Assembly: GCA_003963075.1 (NCBI GenBank)
Contig: RXJV01000078.1
Span: 1 to 43,318, forward strand
Length of the DNA: 43,318 nucleotides
Reading direction: 5' to 3'
Source of the DNA: Burkholderiales bacterium
GTDB lineage: Bacteria; Pseudomonadota; Gammaproteobacteria; Burkholderiales; Burkholderiaceae_C
In this document: positions 1 to 8,559 of the stretch, piece by piece
Position numbering within the stretch: the first letter of the stretch is position 1
Layout: each line of letters begins with the position of its first letter
Notes under the pieces: generated by a model
Databases searched by the model: none
Seen by the model: the letters and a program-made list of their open reading frames with translations, nothing else
Told to the model about the DNA's origin: nothing
Position numbers and translations under genes: made by a program

Positions 1-1610
1 TCGCCCGCGGCCACGCGGCTGCGGCGGATGTAGTCCAGCAGCGAGGTCTTGCCGTGGTCGACGTGACCCATGACGGTGACGACCGGCGCACGCGGCAGGG
101 CCTCGTGCTGCTGCTCGGCACTGCTGCCCTCTTCTTCGAGGAAGGCGTCGGGGTCGTCCAGCTTGGCGGCGAAGGCCTTGTGGCCCATTTCCTCGACCAC
201 GATCATGGCCGTTTCCTGGTCGAGCTGCTGGTTGATGGTGACCATCTGGCCGAGCTTCATCAGCTGCTTGATGACTTCGGCCGCCTTGACCGACATCTTG
301 TGGGCGAGATCGGCCACCGAGATGGTCTCGGGAACGTGGACCTCCTGAACCTGCTGCTCCACCGGCGCCTGGAAACCGGAAGCCCCGTTGCCGTTGGCAC
401 CGCGGTCACCGCGTCGGCCGCCGGCACCACGCGCCGGAGCACGCCAGTTGCCGCCACCCGGTCGAGCCGCGCCGGCCGGCCCGGCGCCGATGGTCTTGAG
501 ACCGCGCTTCTTGGCCGCATCGTCGGCCCAGCTCGACGACAGCTTCTCGGACTTGACCGACTTCTTGTCGCCCGGCTTGGCCGCACCGGCGCCGGCGCCC
601 GGTGCCGCAGCCGTGGCGCCCGGAGCGCCCGCCTTCTTGTGGATCGTGCCCTTGATGCCGGCGCCTTCGGCGGGCTTGGGCTCTTCCTTCTTCGGCGCGA
701 CCAGCACCTTTTTCGGCGCGTTCATCATCGCGCGGATCTTGGCGGCCTCGTCCTCGGCGGCCTTGCGGCGGCGCGCCAGGTCGTCCTGCTTCTGCTTTTC
801 TTCCGCCGCGGCATCGACGGCCTTGACCACGCGCAGCGCGGGCTTGGCCGCTTCCGGTGCCGGCGGCGGTGGCGCGACAACGTCCGGCGCCGGCGCAGGC
901 GCTGCCACGACTTCGGGAGCCTCGGGAGTAGGCGCCGCCTTGGCCGCTCGCTTGGCCGCAGCCGCCTTGTTGATCGCCGCAGCCTCGGCAGCGGCGGCGG
1001 CGGCACTGCGAGCGCGTGCCTCGGCCTGTTCATCGGACTTGCTGTCGGCCTTGGCGGCGGACGCAGCGGCGGCAGCGGCTTCGGCGGCCTCGGCCGCAGC
1101 CTTGGCAGCTGCCGCGGCCGCAGCCTGCTCCTCGGCGCGGCGCGCCTCGGCGGCTTCCCGGGCGACACGTTCGGCCTCTTCGCGCGCCTTCACCTTGGCG
1201 GCCAGCTCTTCCTCCTGCGCGCGCAGCGCAGCGGCTTGGGCCTGGGCCTCTTCCTCGCGTCGCAGCAGTTCGGCTTCGTCGGGGCCGGCTGCCGCTTCGT
1301 CCGCCGCGTCATCACGCTTGACGAAGGTGCGCTTCTTGCGCACCTCCACCTGGATGGTGCGGGCCTTGCCGCTGGCATCGGCCTGCTTGATTTCGGTGGT
1401 CGACTTCTTGACCAGCGTGATCTTCTTGCGGTCGGCACCGGCAGTGCCGTGCGAGGAGCGCAAGTGGTCGAGCAGGCGCTCTTTGTCGGACTCCGACAGC
1501 GCGTCGTCGACGGAAGACTTTTTGACGCCCGCGGCATGCAGCTGCTCCAGCAGCGTGCCGGCCGGCTTGTTCAGCTCGGCAGCGAATTGGGCGACGGTAG
1601 TCACGGCCAT
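1..1610 (-). CDS. infB: Translation initiation factor IF-2 (N-terminal part, cut by window edge)
   Basis: IF-2 is the GTPase that brings initiator fMet-tRNA to the 30S subunit. The visible 536 residues start [16 protein letters not shown], an IF2_N fold. A very long Ala/Glu/Lys/Pro-rich linker follows. A second IF2_N-like module ([20 protein letters not shown]) comes next, and the GTPase P-loop GHVDHGKT sits at residues 515-522. The gene leaves the window about 14 residues after that motif, so the rest of the G domain and domains II-IV are missing here. The start ATG is at 1608-1610, preceded at 7 nt by GAAGGAT, a good ribosome site. It lies 50 bp downstream of nusA in the rimP-nusA-infB operon. 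The G1 motif sits about 117 residues further from the N-terminus than in E. coli IF-2. The long plus-strand open frames across this region are shadows of the Ala/Pro-rich linker. Confidence 0.97.
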   Translation of the reverse strand, partial: MAVTTVAQFAAELNKPAGTLLEQLHAAGVKKSSVDDALSESDKERLLDHLRSSHGTAGADRKKITLVKKSTTEIKQADASGKARTIQVEVRKKRTFVKRDDAADEAAAGPDEAELLRREEEAQAQAAALRAQEEELAAKVKAREEAERVAREAAEARRAEEQAAAAAAAKAAAEAAEAAAAAASAAKADSKSDEQAEARARSAAAAAAEAAAINKAAAAKRAAKAAPTPEAPEVVAAPAPAPDVVAPPPPAPEAAKPALRVVKAVDAAAEEKQKQDDLARRRKAAEDEAAKIRAMMNAPKKVLVAPKKEEPKPAEGAGIKGTIHKKAGAPGATAAAPGAGAGAAKPGDKKSVKSEKLSSSWADDAAKKRGLKTIGAGPAGAARPGGGNWRAPARGAGGRRGDRGANGNGASGFQAPVEQQVQEVHVPETISVADLAHKMSVKAAEVIKQLMKLGQMVTINQQLDQETAMIVVEEMGHKAFAAKLDDPDAFLEEEGSSAEQQHEALPRAPVVTVMGHVDHGKTSLLDYIRRSRVAAG

Positions 1611-1660
1611 GTGGGGATCCTTCAAATTGCTTTCGGTGCGGCGCGGCGTGGTTTGATCGA

Positions 1661-3139
1661 TCAGTCCTTGAACCAATGTTCACGGGCTTTCATGATCAGC
1701 GCGCGCGCCGCCGCTTCGTCCAGGCCGGACAGTTCGACCAATTCGTCCACGGCCAGATCGGCCAGGTCGTCTCGGGTGTGGATGCCGCCGTCGGCCAGCT
1801 TGGCCAGCAGCTCGGGCGTGACGCCTTCCAGGTCGCGTAGGTCCTGGGAGACCTCTTCGACCTTCTCCTCGCGGGCGATTTCCATCGTCAGCAGCGCATC
1901 CTTGGCACGGGTGCGCAGCTCGTTAACGGTGTCCTCGTCGAAGGCCTCGATCTCGAGCATTTCCTGCATCGGGACATAGGCCACCTCTTCGAGGCTGGTG
2001 AAGCCTTCGGCGATCAGGATGTCGGCGACTTCGGCGTCCACGTCGAGCTTCTCGACGAAGAGCTTGCGCACCGATTCGCTTTCCTGCTCGTGCTTGGCCG
2101 CCGACTCTTCGGCGGACATGATGTTGATGCGCCAGCCGGTCAGCTCGGAGGCCAAACGAACGTTTTGGCCACCGCGGCCGATCGCGATCGCGAGGTTCTC
2201 CTCGTCCACGACCACGTCCATGGCATGACGCTCTTCATCCACGACGATGGACTGCACATTGGCCGGGGCCAGGGCGCCGATGACAAACTGGGCCGGGTCC
2301 TCGCTCCAGAGCACGATGTCGACACGCTCGCCAGCCAGCTCGGTGGTCACGCCGTTGACGCGGGAGCCGCGCACGCCGACGCAGGTGCCGATCGGGTCGA
2401 CGCGGCGGTCATGGCTGACGACGGCGATCTTGGCGCGGCTGCCGCTGTCGCGGGCGCAGCTCTTGATCTCCAGCAGGCCCTGCTCGATCTCGGGCACTTC
2501 CTGCGCGAAGAGTTCCTTCATGAACTCGGGCGAGGAACGCGACAGCATGATCTGCGGGCCGCGCTGGGTCGGGTCCACGCCGAGGATGACGGCGCGCACG
2601 CGGTCGCCGGTGCGCAGGTTCTCCTTCGAGATCATCTCGCTGCGCTTAAGGCGGCCCTCGACGCGACCGCTCTCGACGATGATGTCGCCCTTGTCCAGGC
2701 GCTTGACGGTGCCGACGAAGATCTTTTCGCCGCGCGACATGAAGTCGTTCAGCAGCTGCTCGCGTTCGGCGTCGCGGATCTTTTGCAGGATGACCTGCTT
2801 GGCGGCCTGCGCGCCGATGCGGCCGATCGGCACCGACTCGATAGGCTCCTCAATGTGGTCGTCCACCTCGATGTCGGCGATCTGCTCCTGGGCTTCGAAC
2901 AGCAGGATCTCGGCATCGGCGTTTTGCAGACCGGCCTCATTGGGCACGACATGCCAGCGGCGGAAGGTCTCGTACTCGCCGGAATCGCGGTCCACGCTGA
3001 CGCGGATGTCGGCCTCACCGCCGTAGATCTTCTTGGTGGCCGAGGCCAGCGCGGCTTCCACCGCACCGAACACGACATCGCGCTCCACGCTCTTCTCGCG
3101 CGAGATCGCATCCACCAGCATCAACATTTCGCGGTTCAT
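1661..3139 (-). CDS. nusA: Transcription termination/antitermination factor NusA
   Basis: NusA binds RNA polymerase and modulates pausing, intrinsic termination and antitermination. The 492-residue protein has the expected order. An N-terminal polymerase-binding domain begins [16 protein letters not shown]. An S1 domain near 135-200 contains [20 protein letters not shown]. Two KH domains carry [17 protein letters not shown] and [15 protein letters not shown]. Two C-terminal acidic helical repeats end in AREHWFKD. The length matches the E. coli type, which carries both C-terminal repeats. Its ATG overlaps the rimP TGA by 4 bp (ATGA), so translation is probably coupled to rimP. In E. coli NusA feeds back on its own operon through termination in the leader, which fits the terminator-like structure seen upstream of rimP at 3802-3859. 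Confidence 0.98.
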   Translation of the reverse strand: MNREMLMLVDAISREKSVERDVVFGAVEAALASATKKIYGGEADIRVSVDRDSGEYETFRRWHVVPNEAGLQNADAEILLFEAQEQIADIEVDDHIEEPIESVPIGRIGAQAAKQVILQKIRDAEREQLLNDFMSRGEKIFVGTVKRLDKGDIIVESGRVEGRLKRSEMISKENLRTGDRVRAVILGVDPTQRGPQIMLSRSSPEFMKELFAQEVPEIEQGLLEIKSCARDSGSRAKIAVVSHDRRVDPIGTCVGVRGSRVNGVTTELAGERVDIVLWSEDPAQFVIGALAPANVQSIVVDEERHAMDVVVDEENLAIAIGRGGQNVRLASELTGWRINIMSAEESAAKHEQESESVRKLFVEKLDVDAEVADILIAEGFTSLEEVAYVPMQEMLEIEAFDEDTVNELRTRAKDALLTMEIAREEKVEEVSQDLRDLEGVTPELLAKLADGGIHTRDDLADLAVDELVELSGLDEAAARALIMKAREHWFKD

Positions 3140-3759
3140 TGCTTGAGACCTCCGTCAACCTTGTCTTGGACGGGCGCCGCTTCTGCTGACTCGCCCGATT
3201 GTTTCTTGGGAACTGCCTTCTTCGGCTTGATGACACCGCGCTGCCCCGGTTTGCGGTCGGGCGCCGGCTCACCGCCGCGCCCCTTGAAGCTGAACGCCGG
3301 CACGAGGCGTGCCTCGCGCACCTCGTCGAGCGTGAAATCGAGCGCCTGCTCCGCTGCGCCATCGTCGAACACCAGGCGCCAGGCTTGCACATCCTCGACG
3401 CCCGGCTGGGCACCGAGCACGCCGCGGTACTTCTTGCGCCCCTGGAAAGGCAGCTTCAACGTGACGTCGACCTCATGGCCCGCGAAACGCGCGTAATGCG
3501 CGGCGTTACGCAGCGGTCGATCCAGACCCGGCGAGGACACCTCCAGCCGGGCATACTCCAGGCCTTCGACCTCCAGAACGTACTGGAGCTGGCGGGTCAC
3601 CTTTTCGCAATCGTCCACCGTGATCAACTCACCAACGTCGGCCTGTGCTGGCAGCTTGTCGATCGTCACGCGCAACAGTCCGCCGGCACTGCGTTCGCAG
3701 TCCACGAGTTCGTAACCGAAGCCGGTCACGGTCGTTTCAACAGCGGCTTGCCAACTCAT
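3136..3759 (-). CDS. rimP: Ribosome maturation factor RimP
   Basis: RimP assists 30S subunit assembly. The product has 207 residues from [20 protein letters not shown]. The body carries the family features [12 protein letters not shown] and [11 protein letters not shown], followed by a Lys/Pro/Ala-rich tail of about 45 residues beyond the compact two-domain core (about 150 residues in E. coli). I chose the ATG at 3757-3759, which has an AGGAA element 12 nt upstream. The frame stays open to a GTG at 3831, but that extension would translate the U-tract of the upstream terminator into a Phe-rich stretch and is rejected. It is the first gene of the rimP-nusA-infB operon and overlaps nusA by 4 bp. 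Confidence 0.95.
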   Translation of the reverse strand: MSWQAAVETTVTGFGYELVDCERSAGGLLRVTIDKLPAQADVGELITVDDCEKVTRQLQYVLEVEGLEYARLEVSSPGLDRPLRNAAHYARFAGHEVDVTLKLPFQGRKKYRGVLGAQPGVEDVQAWRLVFDDGAAEQALDFTLDEVREARLVPAFSFKGRGGEPAPDRKPGQRGVIKPKKAVPKKQSGESAEAAPVQDKVDGGLKQ

Positions 3760-3801
3760 GCGGTGGGTGCGTTCCTGGGTGAGGAAGAAAATCGAAAAAG
3801 C

Positions 3802-3859
3802 AAAAAAAATGGGCTGGATGAATCCGCCCACCTCGCCACCGGATCCAGCCCCGGCGGAT
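3802..3859 (-). terminator. Attenuator-like leader terminator ahead of rimP-nusA-infB
   Basis: Read on the minus strand, a perfect 9-bp stem (GGGCTGGAT at 3851-3843 with ATCCAGCCC at 3819-3811) is followed at once by ATTTTTTTTGC, the pattern of an intrinsic terminator. A second perfect 7-bp pairing (ATCCGCC at 3859-3853 with GGCGGAT at 3828-3822) is interleaved with it in the order A-B-A'-B'. The two stems therefore compete or form a pseudoknot. The structure lies between a good promoter (3897-3925) and the rimP start 43 nt downstream. The role as attenuator is inferred; the pairing and U-tract are directly visible. Confidence 0.8.
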
Positions 3860-3896
3860 GTCGTCCGGGCGGGCTTTCATTTCCAGTGAAGCTGGC

Positions 3897-3925
3897 ATTG
3901 TACTGTGCAAGTCCCGTGCCGGCAA
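3897..3925 (-). promoter_or_regulatory. Sigma-70 promoter for the rimP-nusA-infB operon
   Basis: On the minus strand TTGCCG (3925-3920), a 17-bp spacer and TACAAT (3902-3897) match the -35 and -10 consensus at 4/6 and 5/6. Transcription would start near 3890, about 30 nt before the attenuator stems and 130 nt before the rimP ATG. Confidence 0.6.
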
Positions 3926-3985
3926 GGTCTCGGCTCGCGCGCGTGCCAGAATCCAAGGCTGTTTGAGACCTTGAAGGAGACATGA

Positions 3986-4768
3986 ATGGGCTTTCTCGCC
4001 GGCAAGCGGCTGCTGATCACGGGGGTGCTGTCCAACCGCTCCATCGCCTATGGCATCGCTCGCGCCTGCCACCGCGAAGGTGCCGAACTGGCGTTCAGCT
4101 ACCAAGGGGAGCGCTTCAAGGAGCGCATCAGCGAGTTCGCCGCCGAATTCGGCTCCAACCTTGTCTATGACTGCGACGTGACCAGCGACGAGCAGATGCA
4201 AGCCCTGTTCGACCAACTCGGGGAAGTCTGGCCAGAGTTCGACGGGTTTGTGCACTCCATCGGTTTCGCGCCACGCGAGGCGATTGCCGGCGATTTCCTC
4301 GAGGGCATGACGCGCGAAAACTTCCGCATCGCGCACGACATTTCAGCCTACAGCTTCCCGGCCATGGCCAAACTCGCAGCACCGCGGCTGCGCCGCGGCG
4401 CAGCCCTGCTGACGCTGAGCTACCTTGGCGCGATGCGCATCGTGCCCAACTACAACACCATGGGCCTGGCCAAAGCCAGCCTCGAGGCCAGCGTGCGCTA
4501 CCTGGCGCAGGCCCTCGGCCCCAAGGGCGTGCGGGTCAACGGCATCTCGGCCGGCCCGATCAAGACGCTGGCCGCCTCCGGCATCAAGGACTTCGGCAAA
4601 CTACTCGGGCAGTTCGCGGCCCAGGCGCCGATTCGCCGCAACGTCACGATCGACGACGTGGGCAACACGGCCGCCTTCCTGCTGTCGGACCTCGCGGCTG
4701 GCATCAGCGCCGAGATCACCTACGTGGACGGCGGCTTCAGCCACACGGCCATGGCCGCGGAGTCCTGA
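3986..4768 (+). CDS. fabI: Enoyl-[acyl-carrier-protein] reductase (NADH), FabI
   Basis: FabI performs the last reduction of each fatty acid elongation cycle, reducing trans-2-enoyl-ACP with NADH in the cytosol. The 260-residue protein is a short-chain dehydrogenase. It opens with [20 protein letters not shown] (nucleotide-binding loop) and has the FabI catalytic set at the E. coli positions: Tyr146, Tyr156 and Lys163 in YNTMGLAK. It ends in the usual [13 protein letters not shown] region. Two ATGs occur 4 bp apart. The one at 3986 is in frame with the conserved protein, 5 nt after GAAGGAGA, while the one at 3982 is out of frame. The gene is divergent from rimP and appears to be transcribed alone. 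Confidence 0.98.
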   Translation: MGFLAGKRLLITGVLSNRSIAYGIARACHREGAELAFSYQGERFKERISEFAAEFGSNLVYDCDVTSDEQMQALFDQLGEVWPEFDGFVHSIGFAPREAIAGDFLEGMTRENFRIAHDISAYSFPAMAKLAAPRLRRGAALLTLSYLGAMRIVPNYNTMGLAKASLEASVRYLAQALGPKGVRVNGISAGPIKTLAASGIKDFGKLLGQFAAQAPIRRNVTIDDVGNTAAFLLSDLAAGISAEITYVDGGFSHTAMAAES

Positions 4769-5068
4769 GCCCGTCTGGCCGGCGTCCCAGCCCGCCTTCA
4801 CGGCGAGGGCAGGCCCGTCAGGACGCGGCCGTCCGGCGTGTGTTAGGTCCAAGCCGGGGCCAAGCTGTAACGGGGTCACGTTTGCTCACAGTTGCAGGAT
4901 TCCGTCATCGCACGGCGCCGCAGTGACGCAACCGGTCATGCCGCGACAAATTGCGTCAGCCGGGCCCTTGAAGACTACCCCGGACGCGACCGATCTGGTC
5001 AGCTTCACCCCGGTTTCGATCGGGCATGAGCGTTGCTGCACCGAGGCATCCGCCTTCCGGAGCAGCCC
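4769..5068 (+). other. Intergenic region between fabI and the DUF1800 gene, with an inverted repeat
   Basis: This 300-bp gap holds no gene I can support. Its clearest element is a perfect inverted repeat, TGACGCAA at 4924-4931 and TTGCGTCA at 4951-4958, separated by 19 nt. It lies about 110 bp upstream of the DUF1800 start and could be an operator or hairpin. I see no convincing -35/-10 pair and no U-tract terminator after fabI. Confidence 0.4.
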
Positions 5069-7210
5069 ATGCCCGTTCTACAACCGTTACATCTTGGCCG
5101 TCTCGCGGCGCTGACCCTGCTGGGCGGCCTCGGTTCGAGCGCCCTGGTCGCGCAGACCATCACCGTCTACAGCAACGGCAGCCTGCCCATCGGCAGCAGT
5201 CGCCAGCTGACTGCCTACGTGCCGCTGTCACCGAACACTGTCCGCTGGACGGTCAACGACATCCCCGGCGGCAACGCCAGTGTCGGCACCATCAGCGCCG
5301 GCGGCCTGTACACCTCACCCACCGTCGTGCCTGTGGCCAACAACATCGTCGTCAAGGCGACGAGCACCGCCTACCCGGCCAAGTCCGGCAGTGTCACGCT
5401 CACCGTCACCCAGGTTCAGCCGCGGCTGTGGAGCATCAGCCCGGCCAGCGTGCCGGCCGGCGCGTTCACGATCAGGCTCAACGGGGCGTACTTCCCGACC
5501 AACGTGGCGGTCAAGATCGGCGACCTGCAGGCCACGGTGACGCGCCTGTCGGCGACGCAGCTGCAGGCCTCGGCCATGGCGCCTACCACCTGGCTCGGCA
5601 AGAGCCAGCCGGTGCAGGTGTGGGCGACGGGCCTGGGCGCGATCGGCTCCGACGTCCTCACCCTCGGGGTCTCGGCCTCGGCACCGGCCCCCAGTCCGGC
5701 ACCGACCCCGGCGCCCTCGCCCGCCCCCGCACCGAGCCCCGCGCCGACGCCCGCGCCCTCCCCGGCCCCGGGCCCCGGCCAGGGCACAGCCAACCTCGCG
5801 GCGGCACGGTTCCTCGAACAGGCCACGTTCGGCCCCAACGCCCCCGCCGTCGCCCGGGTGCAAAGCCTGGGCGCCGACGCCTGGCTGGCCGAGCAGTTCG
5901 GCCTGGCCGAAACGGCCGTCGCGACCCCCGCCGATCGCAGCACCTCGACCGTAGCGGCGCAGATGCTGAACCGTCTGACCGACGCACCCGACCAGTTGCG
6001 CCAACGTGTGGCCTACGCGCTGGCCCAGATCATCGTCATCTCGGCCAACAAGAACATCTACGCCGACGAGTTGGCGCCGCACCTGCGTGTGCTCAGCAAG
6101 AACGCCTTCGGCAACTACCGCGCCCTGCTCGAGGAAGTGGCGCGCAGCCCGCAGATGGGCAAATACCTGGACCTGGCCAACAGCAACAAGCCGCTCGGCG
6201 GCTCGGCGGCGAACGAGAACTTCGCCCGCGAGCTGATGCAGCTGTTCACGATCGGCCTCGTCAAGCTCAATGCCGACGGCAGCCCGCAGCTGGATCTGGC
6301 CGGTCGCCCCATCCCGACCTACGACCAGTCGACCATCCAGCAGGTCGCCTTGGCGCTGACCGGCTGGACCTACGCCGGCACCGGGACGAACAACTGGGAA
6401 AACTTCAGCGGCCCGATGGTGCTGCGCGAGGTCAACCACGACCAACGCGGCAAGAGCTTCCTCGGCTGCACCCTGCCCGCCAACCAGGGCGCTGACGCCG
6501 ACCTCAAGGCCACGCTGGACTGCCTGTTCCAGCATCCCAACCTGCCGCCTTTCGTGTCGCAGCGGTTGATCCGCCAGCTCGTCAAGAGCAACCCCAGCCC
6601 GGCCTATGTGCAGCGCATCGCGGCCGTGTTCACCAATAACGGCAGCGGCGTGCGCGGTGACCTGCGGGCCGTCGTGCGGGCCATCCTGCTCGACCCCGAG
6701 GCGCGCAACGACACCGCCGGCATCAACGACGGCCGGTTGCGTGATCCGATCCAACACATCGCCGCGACGCTGCGGGCGCTCAACGGGGGCTTCCAGCCCG
6801 GCAACAACCTGAGCTGGGAGATCGGCCGCACCGGCCAGACGCCGCTGACCCCGCCCTCGGTGTTCGGCTTCTATTCGCAGCTCTTCCGCCTGCCGCAGAC
6901 GACGCTGGCCGCGCCCGAGTTCCAGATCTACACGCCGACGGAGGCGACGTTGCGCGGCGACTTCCTGTGGAGCCTGCTGACCCAGCCGGGGACGAATATG
7001 CGCGTCAACCTGCAACCCTTCATGGCGGTGGCCAACGACACCACGGCGCTGGTCAACGCGGTGGACCAGCAGCTGCTGTGGGGGCGCATGCCCACGGCGA
7101 TGCGCCAGAGCCTCGCGAAAGCGATCAACGCCCAGCCCGACGCCACGCAGCGCGTGCAGACGGCGCTCTACCTGACGCTGCTGTCCGGCCAGCACGCCAT
7201 CCAACACTGA
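5069..7210 (+). CDS. Secreted DUF1800 family protein with Ig-like N-terminal domains
   Basis: DUF1800 has no established biochemical function. From the ATG at 5069 (GGAG 7 nt upstream) the product has 713 residues. In order it shows a Sec-type signal peptide, with cleavage likely after ALVA near residue 28. A bacterial Ig-like region spans about 30-125 (WTVNDIPGGNASVGTISAGG). An IPT/TIG-like region spans about 128-200 (ISPASVPAGAFTIRLNGAYF). A Pro/Ala/Ser repeat linker covers about 205-237. The DUF1800 domain runs from about 243 to the end, with the family signatures FLEQATFGP and ENFARELMQLFTIG. An upstream TTG at 5033 would spoil the signal peptide. A DUF1501 gene follows 14 bp downstream, a pairing often seen for these two families. 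Ig-like modules plus a flexible linker suggest surface or periplasmic display, which is an inference. Confidence 0.9.
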   Translation: MPVLQPLHLGRLAALTLLGGLGSSALVAQTITVYSNGSLPIGSSRQLTAYVPLSPNTVRWTVNDIPGGNASVGTISAGGLYTSPTVVPVANNIVVKATSTAYPAKSGSVTLTVTQVQPRLWSISPASVPAGAFTIRLNGAYFPTNVAVKIGDLQATVTRLSATQLQASAMAPTTWLGKSQPVQVWATGLGAIGSDVLTLGVSASAPAPSPAPTPAPSPAPAPSPAPTPAPSPAPGPGQGTANLAAARFLEQATFGPNAPAVARVQSLGADAWLAEQFGLAETAVATPADRSTSTVAAQMLNRLTDAPDQLRQRVAYALAQIIVISANKNIYADELAPHLRVLSKNAFGNYRALLEEVARSPQMGKYLDLANSNKPLGGSAANENFARELMQLFTIGLVKLNADGSPQLDLAGRPIPTYDQSTIQQVALALTGWTYAGTGTNNWENFSGPMVLREVNHDQRGKSFLGCTLPANQGADADLKATLDCLFQHPNLPPFVSQRLIRQLVKSNPSPAYVQRIAAVFTNNGSGVRGDLRAVVRAILLDPEARNDTAGINDGRLRDPIQHIAATLRALNGGFQPGNNLSWEIGRTGQTPLTPPSVFGFYSQLFRLPQTTLAAPEFQIYTPTEATLRGDFLWSLLTQPGTNMRVNLQPFMAVANDTTALVNAVDQQLLWGRMPTAMRQSLAKAINAQPDATQRVQTALYLTLLSGQHAIQH

Positions 7211-7224
7211 AGGAGGGGTCCAAC

Positions 7225-8559
7225 ATGACCGCCCACAACACGACCCGCCGCGCGCTGCTGCGTGCCGCCTGTGCGCTGACCGCCGCGCCCGCCCTGCCCA
7301 GCCTCGCCCAAGGTACCGAGGACTACCGCGCCCTGGTCTGTATCTTCCTGGCCGGTGGCTGCGACGGGCACAACGTGCTCGTGCCGCAAGGCGCGAGTGC
7401 CTATGCCGCCTACCGCCAGCTGCGTGGCAGCCTCGCGCTGCCCGACCAGTCCGCGGGCCTGCTGCTCATCACCACGCCCGAAGGCGTGCCCTTCGCGCTG
7501 AACTCGGGCCTGCAGACCGTCCACCCCCTATGGGCGCAGGGCAAGCTGGCGGCCATCGCCAACGTCGGCCCGCTGCTCGCGCCGACGACGCGCGCCCAGA
7601 TCGTCGGCGGCACGGCGACCTTGCCGGCCAACCTGTTCTCGCACTCAGACCAGATCCAGCTTGCCCAGGCCGGCAACGGCAGCGGCGGCGGCACCGGCTG
7701 GGGCGGCCGCACAGCCGACGCGCTGCTGGCGCGCAACGGAACGTCGCGCTTCCCCGCGGCCGTGTCCATGGCCGGCGCCGCGCTGTTCGCGAGCGGCGCC
7801 CAGGTGCCCAGTGCCAGCCTGGTGCCAGGCTTCAACCTCGACGTCAGCGGCATGAGCACCTGGCCGGCGACGGCCGCCGCGGCGCGCACGCAGGCGCTCA
7901 ACGAGATCCTGGCGCTGGACGGCGGCGTGCGGCTGATCCAGGCCGCCAACCAGGTGCGGCGCGATGCGCTCAGCCTCGGCGCGCTGCTGCGCAGCAGCGG
8001 CGCTGGCACGGTCAACACCGTGTTCCCCGGCACCGAACTCGGCCGTCAGTTGCAGCAGGTGGCGCGCGTCATCGCGCTGCGCCAGACCGTTGGCGTGCGC
8101 CGCCAGGTGTTCTTCGTTCAGCTCGGCGGCTTTGACACGCACAGCGGCCAAAGCTGGCAGCAGTGGGACCTGCTGCGCCAGCTCGGCGATGCCATGGCCG
8201 CCTTCTACAACGCGACGGTGGAGCTCGGTGTGGCGCCGCTGGTCACGAGCTTCACGCAAAGCGAGTTCGGCCGCTCGCTGCAGCCCAGCGGCAGCGGCAC
8301 CGACCACGGCTGGGGCAACCATCACCTCATCCTGGGCGGCGCGGTCAAGGGCGGCCAGGTCTATGGCCGCTTTCCCTTTCCGGCCCTGGGCGGCGCGGAC
8401 GATGCCAACAGCCGCGGCGTGCTCATCCCCACCACCTCGCTGGAGCAGTTCGGCGCGACACTCGCGCGCTGGTTCGGGCTGGACGCTGCCGCCCTGGCCA
8501 CGGCCTTTCCGGCGCTGGCCGCCTTCAGCCCGCAGGATCTCGGTTTCATGAGCGCATGA
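7225..8559 (+). CDS. DUF1501 family protein, Tat-exported
   Basis: The product has 444 residues from the ATG at 7225, which sits 8 nt after a full AGGAGG ribosome site at 7211-7216. The N-terminus TTRRALLRAACALTAAP is a twin-arginine signal, cleaved near SLAQG. The mature part has the DUF1501 marks VCIFLAGGCDGHNVLVP, FFVQLGGFDTHSGQ and TSFTQSEFGRSL, followed by GTDHGWGNHH. These resemble the metal-binding pattern of the alkaline phosphatase/sulfatase superfamily, to which this family is thought to be related. The enzymatic role is unknown. Tat export implies folding, perhaps with a metal, before transport. It is probably co-transcribed with the DUF1800 gene and overlaps the following AraC gene by 4 bp. 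Confidence 0.92.
   Translation: MTAHNTTRRALLRAACALTAAPALPSLAQGTEDYRALVCIFLAGGCDGHNVLVPQGASAYAAYRQLRGSLALPDQSAGLLLITTPEGVPFALNSGLQTVHPLWAQGKLAAIANVGPLLAPTTRAQIVGGTATLPANLFSHSDQIQLAQAGNGSGGGTGWGGRTADALLARNGTSRFPAAVSMAGAALFASGAQVPSASLVPGFNLDVSGMSTWPATAAAARTQALNEILALDGGVRLIQAANQVRRDALSLGALLRSSGAGTVNTVFPGTELGRQLQQVARVIALRQTVGVRRQVFFVQLGGFDTHSGQSWQQWDLLRQLGDAMAAFYNATVELGVAPLVTSFTQSEFGRSLQPSGSGTDHGWGNHHLILGGAVKGGQVYGRFPFPALGGADDANSRGVLIPTTSLEQFGATLARWFGLDAAALATAFPALAAFSPQDLGFMSA

Noticed and set aside
54-3496. Long plus-strand open frames opposite infB and nusA
   Set aside because: They are shadows of GC-rich codons on the minus strand. Their products are low-complexity Ala/Arg/Leu/Gly-rich and lack ribosome sites and family motifs, while the minus strand encodes clear IF-2 and NusA.
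3760-3831. N-terminal extension of RimP from a GTG at 3831
   Set aside because: It would translate the terminator U-tract into a Phe-rich segment not found in RimP, and the ATG at 3759 fits the family start.
5682-5777. CRISPR-like or satellite repeat
   Set aside because: The repeats encode an in-frame Pro/Ala/Ser linker inside the DUF1800 gene; there are no unique spacers or palindromic repeat units.
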